From Acidimicrobiaceae bacterium (GTDB lineage: Bacteria; Actinomycetota; Acidimicrobiia; Acidimicrobiales; Ilumatobacteraceae): 64,000 bases of DNA. The stretch covers positions 1 through 64,000 of the forward strand of contig JACJWG010000009.1 in the NCBI GenBank assembly GCA_020637235.1. Reading direction: 5' to 3'. Below are positions 51,749-58,969 of this stretch, one piece after another. Under the pieces are notes generated by a model, which was given only the letters and a program-made list of their open reading frames with translations, was not told the origin of the DNA and ran no database searches. Position numbers and translations under genes: made by a program. The first letter of the stretch is position 1. The number at the start of each line of letters is the position of its first letter.

Positions 51749-51816
51749 TGGGGGCCGGGTGGGGGAGAAGTGGGGAGAATGGTTGACGTGGTGGGGGTGA
51801 AGGGGGAAGAATGGGG
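51749..51816 (+). promoter_or_regulatory. TGGGG array upstream of mraZ
   Basis: TGGGG begins at 51749, 51760, 51771, 51792 and 51812, spacings of 11, 11, 21 and 20 bp, close to whole helical turns. The last two overlap the putative mraZ promoter, fitting an autorepressor site. Confidence 0.6.
51783..51812 (+). promoter_or_regulatory. candidate promoter of the dcw operon
   Basis: TTGACG (51783-51788) and AAGAAT (51807-51812) with an 18-bp spacer. It predicts a leader of about 93 nt before mraZ. Confidence 0.55.
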
Positions 51817-51818
51817 AT

Positions 51819-51880
51819 CTGGCGGAGATGCGGCGCGTCGTCGAGCCGCCAGCCGAGGCAGGCAGCCGGTCGTGACCGGC
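51819..51880 (+). promoter_or_regulatory. mraZ leader hairpins
   Basis: CTGGCGG (51819-51825) pairs with CCGCCAG (51846-51852); GCCGGT (51865-51870) pairs with ACCGGC (51875-51880) over a CGTG tetraloop. The ribosome binding site GAGGTGA follows at about 51898. Confidence 0.45.
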
Positions 51881-51911
51881 ACGAGAAGGCAGGGATCGAG
51901 GTGAACAGCGC

Positions 51912-52331
51912 GTGGCGTACTTCGTCGGAACGCACGAGCGGCAGCTCGACGACAAGGGCCGCCTCGCACTCCCCGTGTCGTTCCGGACCCACCTCGGGGA
52001 CCGGTGCTACCTGGTGCACGGTGAGAACAACTGCGTTCGCGTGGTCCGCGCCGAGGACTTCGAGGCCATGGCCGACGAACTGAAAGAACGCGTCAAGCGC
52101 GGCGAGGTCAGCAAGCAGTACCAGCGCGTGATCGCCGCGAACGCCGCACCGGCCGAGTTCGACCGCCAGGGTCGGGTGAAGGTCGACGACAAGCTGCGCC
52201 AGTACGCGGGGCTCATGCCCGAGTCGAAGGTGTTCGTGATCGGCAACCTCGACGACATCGAGATCTGGAGCCCCGAGCGCTTCGAGCGTGTCACCGAGCT
52301 CGGCACCACCGAGATCGCCGGGACGCTGTGA
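51912..52331 (+). CDS. mraZ: MraZ transcriptional regulator
   Basis: 139 residues, normal for MraZ. Two tandem SpoVT/AbrB-like halves: FVGTHERQLDDKGRLALPVSFR and AAPAEFDRQGRVKVDDKLRQYAGL each carry the conserved DxxGR motif. MraZ forms a ring and represses its own dcw operon by contacting DNA repeats in the promoter region. GTG 51912 follows a GAGGTGA ribosome binding site. The gene heads the cell-wall cluster. The two arrays upstream are candidate binding sites. Confidence 0.96.
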   Translation: MAYFVGTHERQLDDKGRLALPVSFRTHLGDRCYLVHGENNCVRVVRAEDFEAMADELKERVKRGEVSKQYQRVIAANAAPAEFDRQGRVKVDDKLRQYAGLMPESKVFVIGNLDDIEIWSPERFERVTELGTTEIAGTL

Positions 52332-52564
52332 TGCGCATCGCCACCGAGACCACCGCCGGCTCGTGCCGGCTCGACATCCGAAAGGAGACGAGGCACCGCG
52401 ACACGTTCGGAACCCGTGGTGCATCTGCAGTTCGCCGGCCGGCAAGATGGACAGCCCCACTCCGCCCGCTTGCCGTCTGCTCGACCGGGGAGACATCCCG
52501 GCGACACCCGCCGACCGGCGGGCTGCAGATGCCCCACGCCCCGACCGCCGACCGGTCTCGATGA
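52331..52564 (+). CDS. possible small ORF bridging mraZ and rsmH
   Basis: 77 codons. ATG 52331 overlaps the mraZ stop (TGATG) and the TGA at 52562-52564 overlaps the rsmH ATG (ATGA), the pattern of coupled genes. The first 16 codons all end in G or C, like real genes here; later codons do not, and the peptide is Arg/Thr-rich with no recognised domain. The second half runs through the RNA-like fold. It may be a leader peptide or a chance frame; confidence is low. Confidence 0.3.
   Translation: MRIATETTAGSCRLDIRKETRHRDTFGTRGASAVRRPARWTAPLRPLAVCSTGETSRRHPPTGGLQMPHAPTADRSR
52416..52537 (+). ncRNA. candidate structured RNA, four-stem junction upstream of rsmH
   Basis: P1 pairs 52416-52430 with 52523-52537 (14 pairs, one T/C mismatch). 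Inside are three stems: 52440-52446 with 52469-52475 (7 bp, perfect); 52485-52490 with 52496-52501 (6 bp, one G-U); and 52507-52512 with 52517-52522 (6 bp, GACC loop). Together they form a four-way junction ending 23 nt before the rsmH ATG. A cis-regulatory mraW (rsmH) RNA motif has been described in actinobacteria; whether this is the same motif I cannot tell. Confidence 0.6.
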
Positions 52565-53595
52565 CGCAGGACGACACCGTCCCCGCCGACGATCCCGCCG
52601 ACGATCCGGCCGCCGTCGCACTCGGCGGGCCCGACGGCTTCGACCACCGGCCCGTGATGCTCGACGAGATCGTCGAGGTCTTCGCCTCGGTACCGGCGGG
52701 CTGGGTGCTCGACGCGACCCTCGGTGGTGCCGGGCACGCGGCGGCCCTGCTCGAGGCGCACCCCCAGGTGCGGATCCTCGGCCTCGACCGTGACGCCGAC
52801 GCGCTGGCCGTCGCCACGGCACGGCTGGCTCGCCACGGCGAGCGGGCAGCGACGGCACATCTGCGCTTCGACCACCTCGACGACGCCATGGAAGCCTTCT
52901 CCATCGATCGCCTCGCGGGCGCGCTGTTCGACCTCGGCGTCAGCTCGCCCCAGCTCGACCGCACCGACCGAGGGTTCTCGTACCGGCACGACGCCCCGCT
53001 CGACATGCGGATGGATCGCCGCGAACAGTGGACCGCGAGCGACATCGTGAACGGCTATGACGAGCGCGAGCTCGCCTCGGTGCTGCGCCGACACGGTGAC
53101 GAACGCTTCGCCACCCGCATCGCGCGCGCGATCGTCGCTGCTCGTCCACTGGAGTCGACCACCGAGCTCGCCGAGATCGTGGTGACCGCGATCCCTGCTG
53201 CGGCTCGCCGCACCGGTGGGCACCCGGCGAAGCGCACGTTCCAGGCGATCCGGATCGAACTCAACCGCGAGCTCGAGGTGCTCCCCGTCGCCCTCGATCG
53301 GGCGATCGAGCAGACGATGGTGGGCGGTCGTGTGGCCGTCCTGTCGTATCACTCGGGGGAGGACCGGATCGTGAAGGAGCGCATGCGCGCGGCGGCGACC
53401 GGCGGGTGTGAATGCCCGCCCGAACTGCCGTGCGTGTGCGACGCCGTGCGCACCGTGCGTCTCGTGCGTGGCGTGCCGCGCACCCCCCGCGAGGCCGAGC
53501 GCGCCGCCAACCCGCGGGCCCGCAGCGCACGCCTGCGCGTGGTGGAACGGATCGAGCCCACCCGCCGCGACGGCGCCGAGCCGGGACGGTCCTGA
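52561..53595 (+). CDS. rsmH: 16S rRNA (cytosine(1402)-N4)-methyltransferase
   Basis: 344 residues. Methylates C1402 of 16S rRNA with SAM. FDHRPVMLDEIVEVF opens the domain; DATLGGAGHAAALLE and GLDRDADALAVA bind SAM; FDLGVSSPQLD, RGFSYRHDAPLDMRMD and LSYHSGEDRIVKERMR are RsmH signatures. ATG 52561 is the best start by family length, although no ribosome binding site is seen; translation coupling or the RNA fold may help. ftsL follows after 2 bp. Confidence 0.95.
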   Translation: MTQDDTVPADDPADDPAAVALGGPDGFDHRPVMLDEIVEVFASVPAGWVLDATLGGAGHAAALLEAHPQVRILGLDRDADALAVATARLARHGERAATAHLRFDHLDDAMEAFSIDRLAGALFDLGVSSPQLDRTDRGFSYRHDAPLDMRMDRREQWTASDIVNGYDERELASVLRRHGDERFATRIARAIVAARPLESTTELAEIVVTAIPAAARRTGGHPAKRTFQAIRIELNRELEVLPVALDRAIEQTMVGGRVAVLSYHSGEDRIVKERMRAAATGGCECPPELPCVCDAVRTVRLVRGVPRTPREAERAANPRARSARLRVVERIEPTRRDGAEPGRS

Positions 53596-53597
53596 CC

Positions 53598-54251
53598 ATG
53601 GCCGTCGCCGCCCGCCAGCCCGCTTGGCGTGAACACGCCGCACCGGTGGCCGTCCCCGGTCGCGTCCGTCGCCGGCCGGCCGGTCGTGCCGTCGCCACCC
53701 GGCGCCACGGCGCGCTCGCCGACGGCCCGCAGCCGCTCGTGCGGGCCACGGTGGGCATCCGGGTCAGTGACCGCCACCTCAGCCTCGTGCAGCCCCGGGG
53801 CCGGCGGTTCACCCACCTCGCCGTCGTCGCCACGGTGGTGATCGGGCTCGCGATGCTCGGTGCAGCCGCTTTCCAGACCCAGCTCGCCGACCGTCAGGTC
53901 GAACTCGATCGCCTCGACCGCGAGATCCGGTCGTCGCGTGAGCAGTACGAGGTGCTGCGGCGTCAGCGGGCCGAGCTTCGCTCGCCCGAGCGACTCGGCC
54001 AGATCGCCTCCGCCAACGGCATGATCCCGGCGCGCAGCAGCACCGTCGTGCCGATCGGCGCCGACGTGATCGCCACCGTGGTGGCGGCGACCGGCGACAT
54101 CGATCCGGGTCTGCTCGGCGACGGGCGCACGACCCTCGACGACTTCCGCGACGTCAAGGCCGTCACCTCGGGTGACCGCATCGACGCCGAGGCCACCGAC
54201 CCGGCCGCTGCACCCGACGCCACCGGGGACCCCAGTGAGGACGCCGGATGA
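53598..54251 (+). CDS. ftsL: FtsL-like septum formation initiator
   Basis: 217 residues. A long basic N-terminal region (about 1-72), one membrane helix (about 75-95, LAVVATVVIGLAMLGAAAF), then a coiled coil (VELDRLDREIRSSREQYEVL) ending in SPERLGQIASANGMIPA, the usual FtsL terminal pattern. The acidic tail after residue 165 is unusual. It should form the FtsQLB subcomplex of the divisome. Identification rests on topology and position between rsmH and ftsI. Confidence 0.85.
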   Translation: MAVAARQPAWREHAAPVAVPGRVRRRPAGRAVATRRHGALADGPQPLVRATVGIRVSDRHLSLVQPRGRRFTHLAVVATVVIGLAMLGAAAFQTQLADRQVELDRLDREIRSSREQYEVLRRQRAELRSPERLGQIASANGMIPARSSTVVPIGADVIATVVAATGDIDPGLLGDGRTTLDDFRDVKAVTSGDRIDAEATDPAAAPDATGDPSEDAG

Positions 54252-56443
54252 GGACGCACACCGAACGCGAACGGGTGCCGACCCCGCGCACCGTGACCGC
54301 CGACCCACGACGTCGTGCGAGCACGCCGCACGTCGCCGTCGCCGGTGCCGGCGCCGCTCGTACCGCGGCCACCCGCACCGCGGCCACCCGCACCGCGGCC
54401 ACCCGTGACGCGGCCACTCGCCGGGCGAACGCGCGAGCGACGCCCCACCGCCCGACCGGCGGCGAGGCGGTCCGTCGGGACGCCCGCCCCGGTGCCCGCG
54501 CCGATGCACGCCCCGGTGCACGCCCCGGTGCCCGCCCCGCCCTGCAGCGGCGCAGCCACGTCACGACCCGATACGACGACGTGGCCCGCCGCCGCCGGCG
54601 CGCCACCGGCGGTCGACGTGTCGATCCCCGGCGAGCCGCCGAGCGACCGGCGCTGCGCAAGCGCGTCGTCAAGGTGCGCACCCGCCGGCACCACTTCCGT
54701 GCCGGCGAGACGGCCACCCGGTTGCGCGTGGTGCTCGTCGTCACCTCGCTCGTGTTCGTGGCGATCATCGCTCGGGTGGTCTGGCTGCAGACCCGAGACG
54801 CCGACGCCCTGCGCGAGGCCGGCCGAGCGCAACGCACGAGTGAGACGACACTGCGGGCCGACCGCGGCGTCATCTTCGACCGCAACGGCGACGAACTCGC
54901 GATCTCGGTGCCCTCGACGACCGTGATCGCCAATCCTCGCCTGGTGGGCGACCCCACCGGCACCGCACAGGCACTGGCGACGGTGCTGGCGCTGTCGCCC
55001 GAGCGCCAGCAGAAGTTGATCGACGCCTTCACCGCGAAGGAGAGCTCGTTCGTCTACGTCGCACGCCAGGTGAGCGACGACCTCGCCGAGGCCGTCGACC
55101 TCCTCGACCTGGCCGGCGTCGACCTGATCCCCGAGGACCAACGCACGATGCCCTCCGGCGCCGTCGGCCAGAGCGTGATCGGCAAGGTCGACATCGACGG
55201 TGTCGGCATCGCCGGCATCGAGATGCAGTTCGACGACCTGCTCACCGGCGTCGACGGCGAGACCACGCGCCAGCACGACCGGGACGGGCGCTCGCTGCCC
55301 GGGTCGGAGACGATCACCGTCGCCCCGATCCCCGGCCAGGACATCGTCCTCACGATCGACCGCTCCGTGCAGTACGCGGTCGAGCAGGCGCTGCTCGAAC
55401 AAGTGGCGAACCTCGGTGCCCGTGGTGGCTCGGCCGTGGTGATGGACACCGACACCGGGGAGATCATCGCGATGGTGGGCGTGCGCACCGGCGAGGACGG
55501 TGTCGTGCGCGTGACGAGCGGCAACATCGCCGCGGTCGACGCCGCCGAGCCCGGCTCGGTCGTCAAGGCCATCACGGTCGCGGCCGCGCTCAACGAGGGC
55601 ACCGTCACACCGGACACCATGTTCCACGTGCCGTACCGCAAGAAGTACTCCGACGGCGAGCTCCACGACGCCGAGGTGCATCCCGACTACACCTGGCCCG
55701 TGCACCAGATCCTCGCCAAGTCGTCGAACATCGGCACGATCGAGGTGATGCTCACGATGGGGGAGACCCTGCGTGACACCAAACAGCTGCTCGGCACGTA
55801 CATGCGAGCGGTCGGCCTCGGTGAGAAGACGGCGCTCGATTTCCCCGGCGAGTCGCGCGGCCTCGGCGTGGACTGGACGAAGTGGGAGGGCACCGAGCAG
55901 TACACCGTCTCGTACGGGCAGGGCATCGCGTCGACCTCGATCCAGCTCGTCAGCGCGATCAACGTCATCGCCAACGGTGGCGTGTACGTGGCCCCCAAGC
56001 TCGTCGGTGCCACCATCGACGCCCACGGCGAGCTCACCGAGACCGACCCGAGCGGCAGCCACCGGGTGTTCCGCCCCGAGGTCGCGCAGCAGGTGAACTA
56101 CATGATGCGCGACGTCGTGTGCACCGGCACCGCGAAGCTCGCGCAGGTGGACGGCGTGTCCGTCGCCGGCAAGACCGGCACCGGCCTGAAGGCCCAGGAC
56201 GGCGGCGGGTACGAGGACGAGAACGGCAACCGCAAGTACTACTCGTCGTTCGCCGGCTTCTTCCCGGCGGAGGACCCGCAGGTGACCGTCCTGATCTCGA
56301 TCGACGAGCCCCCCGGCGATGCCGAACAGCAGACCCGTTTCGGCGGCACGGCCGCTGCGCCGGTGTTCGCCGACATCGCCCCCACGATCATCCACGAGAT
56401 GAACCTCACGCTGCCGGCGACGGGCGGCGGCTGCGCGGGCTGA
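54248..56443 (+). CDS. ftsI: septal class B penicillin-binding protein FtsI (PBP3)
   Basis: 731 residues. Transpeptidase for septal peptidoglycan. A very long cytoplasmic N-terminus (about 1-155) is Arg/Ala/Thr-rich with TRTAA and PGAR repeats, followed by the membrane helix (about 159-179). The dimerisation domain starts at RADRGVIFDRNG. The transpeptidase has SVVK (S437, K440), SSN (492-494) and KTG (from K642). The ATG overlaps the ftsL stop by 4 bp; a later start before the helix would remove the repeats, but none gives a better context. Confidence 0.95.
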   Translation: MRTHTERERVPTPRTVTADPRRRASTPHVAVAGAGAARTAATRTAATRTAATRDAATRRANARATPHRPTGGEAVRRDARPGARADARPGARPGARPALQRRSHVTTRYDDVARRRRRATGGRRVDPRRAAERPALRKRVVKVRTRRHHFRAGETATRLRVVLVVTSLVFVAIIARVVWLQTRDADALREAGRAQRTSETTLRADRGVIFDRNGDELAISVPSTTVIANPRLVGDPTGTAQALATVLALSPERQQKLIDAFTAKESSFVYVARQVSDDLAEAVDLLDLAGVDLIPEDQRTMPSGAVGQSVIGKVDIDGVGIAGIEMQFDDLLTGVDGETTRQHDRDGRSLPGSETITVAPIPGQDIVLTIDRSVQYAVEQALLEQVANLGARGGSAVVMDTDTGEIIAMVGVRTGEDGVVRVTSGNIAAVDAAEPGSVVKAITVAAALNEGTVTPDTMFHVPYRKKYSDGELHDAEVHPDYTWPVHQILAKSSNIGTIEVMLTMGETLRDTKQLLGTYMRAVGLGEKTALDFPGESRGLGVDWTKWEGTEQYTVSYGQGIASTSIQLVSAINVIANGGVYVAPKLVGATIDAHGELTETDPSGSHRVFRPEVAQQVNYMMRDVVCTGTAKLAQVDGVSVAGKTGTGLKAQDGGGYEDENGNRKYYSSFAGFFPAEDPQVTVLISIDEPPGDAEQQTRFGGTAAAPVFADIAPTIIHEMNLTLPATGGGCAG
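54362..54421 (+). repeat. 15-nt tandem repeats in ftsI
   Basis: Unit ACCGCGGCCACCCGC, three near-exact copies and one diverged copy, in frame, encoding TAATR repeats of the cytoplasmic tail. Confidence 0.93.
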
Positions 56444-56448
56444 CCGCG

Positions 56449-57912
56449 ATGGTGGCGGAACGAACGCTCGGCGACGTGCTCGACGGCGTCCGCGGCGGCC
56501 CGGCCAGGACGCTGGTGCCACCCGGCGGCGGGACCGACGACTCGGCCCGTGCGACCGTGGTGCGCGACATCACGCTCGACTCGCGCGAGGTGCAGCCGGG
56601 CACCCTGTTCTGCTGCGTGCCCGGCGAACGACGCGACGGCCACGAGTTCGCGGCCGGCGCCGTCGCGGCGGGCGCGAGTGTGTTGCTCGTCGAGCGCCGG
56701 TTGCCGCTCGACGTGGCGCAGGTGCTCGTCACCGACGCTCGTTCGGCCACGGGCTGGGCCGCCGCATCGGTGTTCGGGCATCCGGTCGACTCGCTCACCA
56801 TGGTGGGCGTCACCGGCACGAACGGCAAGACCACCACCGCGCACCTGATCGGGCACGTGCTGCGCGCCACCGGCCGCCGGACCGAGGTGTTCGGCACGCT
56901 GTCGGGACGGTTCACCACGCCGGAGGCGCCGGCGCTCCAGCGGGCGCTCGCCGGGTGCCGTGACGACGGGTTCGACGCCGTGGCGATGGAGGTGTCGTCG
57001 CACGCGCTCGCGCTCGGCCGGGTGTCCGGTGCCCACTTCGACGTGTCGGTCTTCACCAACCTCGGGCGCGACCACCTCGACTTCCACGGCACCGTCGAGC
57101 GGTACTTCGCCGCCAAGGCTCACCTGTTCGAGGGGCAGTTCACCGACGTCGGGGTCGTCAACACCGACGACGTCCACGGTCGCCTGCTGTTCGACACCGC
57201 ATCGATCCCGCTGGTGCCGTTCTCGATCGACGATCTCGTCGACGTCGTGGTCGGTCCGACGTCGCACGAGTACACGTGGCGCGGTCGGCGCGTCCGGGTG
57301 GGGCTCGGGGGCGGGTTCAACGTCATGAACAGCCTCGCCGCGGCCACCGCCTGTGCGTCCCTCGGGATCGACGAGGCCGAGGTCGCGGCGGCGCTGTCCG
57401 GCGCACCAGCCGTCCCGGGACGGTTCGAGCCCGTCGACGCCGGTCAGCCCTTCACCGTCCTGGTCGACTACGCCCACACCCCCGACGGTCTCGAGGAGGC
57501 GCTGCGCGCGGTCCGCGCCGCCACCGACGGCGACGGCCGGGTGATCGTCGTGTTCGGCTGCGGCGGCGACCGCGACCGTGAGAAGCGTCCGCTGATGGGA
57601 TCGGTGGCCGCACGACTCGCCGACGTGGTCGTGATCACCTCCGACAACCCGCGCTCGGAGGACCCGCTCGAGATCGTGGATGCCACCCGTCGCGGGGTGC
57701 CCGACGACTACCGTGGCCGAGTTGTGACCGAACCCGATCGACGGACCGCCATCGGCGCGGCGCTGCGCTCCGCCCGCCCCGGCGACGTGGTGCTGATCGC
57801 CGGCAAGGGGCACGAGACCACGCAGACCATCGGCGATCTCGTGCTGCCCTTCGACGATCGTGCCGTCGCTCGCGAACTGCTCGCCGAGCAGGAGCTCGGG
57901 GGCGGGAGGTGA
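56449..57912 (+). CDS. murE: UDP-MurNAc-tripeptide synthetase, meso-DAP type
   Basis: 487 residues. Adds meso-diaminopimelate to UDP-MurNAc-L-Ala-D-Glu with ATP. The ATP loop GTNGKTTT is at 123-130; MEVSSHALAL, NLGRDHLDFHG (Mg2+ and lysine-carbamate region) and DYAHTPDGLEEAL follow. D399-N400-P401-R402 (DNPRSEDP) is the meso-DAP specificity motif. It follows the ftsI stop by 5 bp. The 3' end contains the GGGAGGTGATC ribosome binding site for mraY, and no murF lies between them. Confidence 0.96.
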   Translation: MVAERTLGDVLDGVRGGPARTLVPPGGGTDDSARATVVRDITLDSREVQPGTLFCCVPGERRDGHEFAAGAVAAGASVLLVERRLPLDVAQVLVTDARSATGWAAASVFGHPVDSLTMVGVTGTNGKTTTAHLIGHVLRATGRRTEVFGTLSGRFTTPEAPALQRALAGCRDDGFDAVAMEVSSHALALGRVSGAHFDVSVFTNLGRDHLDFHGTVERYFAAKAHLFEGQFTDVGVVNTDDVHGRLLFDTASIPLVPFSIDDLVDVVVGPTSHEYTWRGRRVRVGLGGGFNVMNSLAAATACASLGIDEAEVAAALSGAPAVPGRFEPVDAGQPFTVLVDYAHTPDGLEEALRAVRAATDGDGRVIVVFGCGGDRDREKRPLMGSVAARLADVVVITSDNPRSEDPLEIVDATRRGVPDDYRGRVVTEPDRRTAIGAALRSARPGDVVLIAGKGHETTQTIGDLVLPFDDRAVARELLAEQELGGGR

Positions 57913-57913
57913 T
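57904..57913 (+). promoter_or_regulatory. strong Shine-Dalgarno of mraY
   Basis: GGGAGGTGATC, close to the full anti-SD complement of 16S rRNA, ending about 4 nt before GTG 57917 and overlapping the murE stop. It is the strongest ribosome binding site of the window. Confidence 0.8.
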
Positions 57914-57916
57914 CTC

Positions 57917-58969
57917 GTGATCGCCGTGATGATCGCGGGGGCCACCTCGATGGTCGTGTCGCTCGTCGGCACCCGGTTCCTCATCTCGTTCTTCCGCAAC
58001 CGCGGCAAGGGTCAGCCGATCCTCGGCAAGGAGGATCGCGGTCCCGAGCACCACATGAGCAAGCAGGGCACGCCCACGATGGGCGGGTTGGCGATCATCG
58101 TGGCAGCGTTCGCCGGGTGGCTGATGGCGCACCTGCGCGACCGGCTCGCCTTCTCCGACCAGGCGATGATCATCTGGTGCGGGGTGCTGATCATGGCCTT
58201 CATGGGCTTCCTCGACGACTACATCAAGATCACGAAGGCCCACAACCGCGGCATCTTCTGGAAGCGCAAGAGCTGGATCACGCTCGCCCTGGCGATCGGC
58301 GTGGCGGCCTGGCTGGTGGCGGGCACCGGCATCAGCGAGACGCTCAGCACCACCCGCGCCACCTACCCCGGGTGGACGTTGCACTCGGTGGTCTGGATCG
58401 TGTGGGCCGGGGTGATCATCTGGGCGACCACCAACGCGGTGAACGTGACCGACGGGCTCGACGGTCTCGCCGGGGGCTCGGCGATGATGGGGTTCGTCGC
58501 CTTCGCGATCATCGGGTACTGGGCATTCCGCAACCCCGACATCTACGGCGCCGTGGTGAACCCGCTCGACCTCGCCACCGTCGCGGCCGGCTTCGCCGGC
58601 GCGTGCGCCGGGTTCTTGTGGTTCAACGCCGCGCCGGCGCGCATCTTCATGGGCGATGTCGGCGCGCTCGGGGTCGGCTCGGCGCTGGCGCTGCTCTCGC
58701 TCGGCACCAACACACAGATGTTGTTGCTGCTCATCTGCGGCATCAACGTGATGGAAGCCGGATCGGTCGCGGTGCAGATGGGCGTGTTCAAGGCGTCCGG
58801 TCGCAAGAAGCGCCTGTTCCGCATGTCGCCGATCCATCACCACTTCGAGCTGCTCGGCTGGCCCGAGACGACGGTGATCATCCGGTTCTGGATCATCCAG
58901 GGCGCCTGCGTCGCGCTCGCGCTCGCCCTCTTCATCGGCGACTTCACCCGCCTCGAGGGGCTGCGATGA
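57917..58969 (+). CDS. mraY: phospho-MurNAc-pentapeptide transferase
   Basis: 350 residues, about ten membrane helices. Makes lipid I by moving phospho-MurNAc-pentapeptide to undecaprenyl phosphate. GTPTMGGLAII, FMGFLDDYIKI (catalytic Asp pair), NAVNVTDGLDGLAGG, NAAPARIFMGDVGALG and SPIHHHFELLGWPE are the canonical motifs. It starts 4 bp after murE with a near-perfect ribosome binding site and overlaps murD by 4 bp. The missing murF makes murE-mraY direct neighbours. Confidence 0.97.
   Translation: MIAVMIAGATSMVVSLVGTRFLISFFRNRGKGQPILGKEDRGPEHHMSKQGTPTMGGLAIIVAAFAGWLMAHLRDRLAFSDQAMIIWCGVLIMAFMGFLDDYIKITKAHNRGIFWKRKSWITLALAIGVAAWLVAGTGISETLSTTRATYPGWTLHSVVWIVWAGVIIWATTNAVNVTDGLDGLAGGSAMMGFVAFAIIGYWAFRNPDIYGAVVNPLDLATVAAGFAGACAGFLWFNAAPARIFMGDVGALGVGSALALLSLGTNTQMLLLLICGINVMEAGSVAVQMGVFKASGRKKRLFRMSPIHHHFELLGWPETTVIIRFWIIQGACVALALALFIGDFTRLEGLR

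Noticed and set aside
52447..52560. Upstream in-frame ATG (52447) as the rsmH start
   Set aside because: It would put 38 low-complexity residues, encoded by the RNA-like fold, in front of the conserved domain; ATG 52561 gives the normal length.
53963..56521. 852-codon minus-strand frame
   Set aside because: Antisense to ftsL and ftsI; His/Asp/Gly-rich composition and no domain.
57905..57930. A hidden or fused murF between murE and mraY
   Set aside because: There are only 4 bp between the genes, MurE has normal length and MraY starts with its normal first helix.
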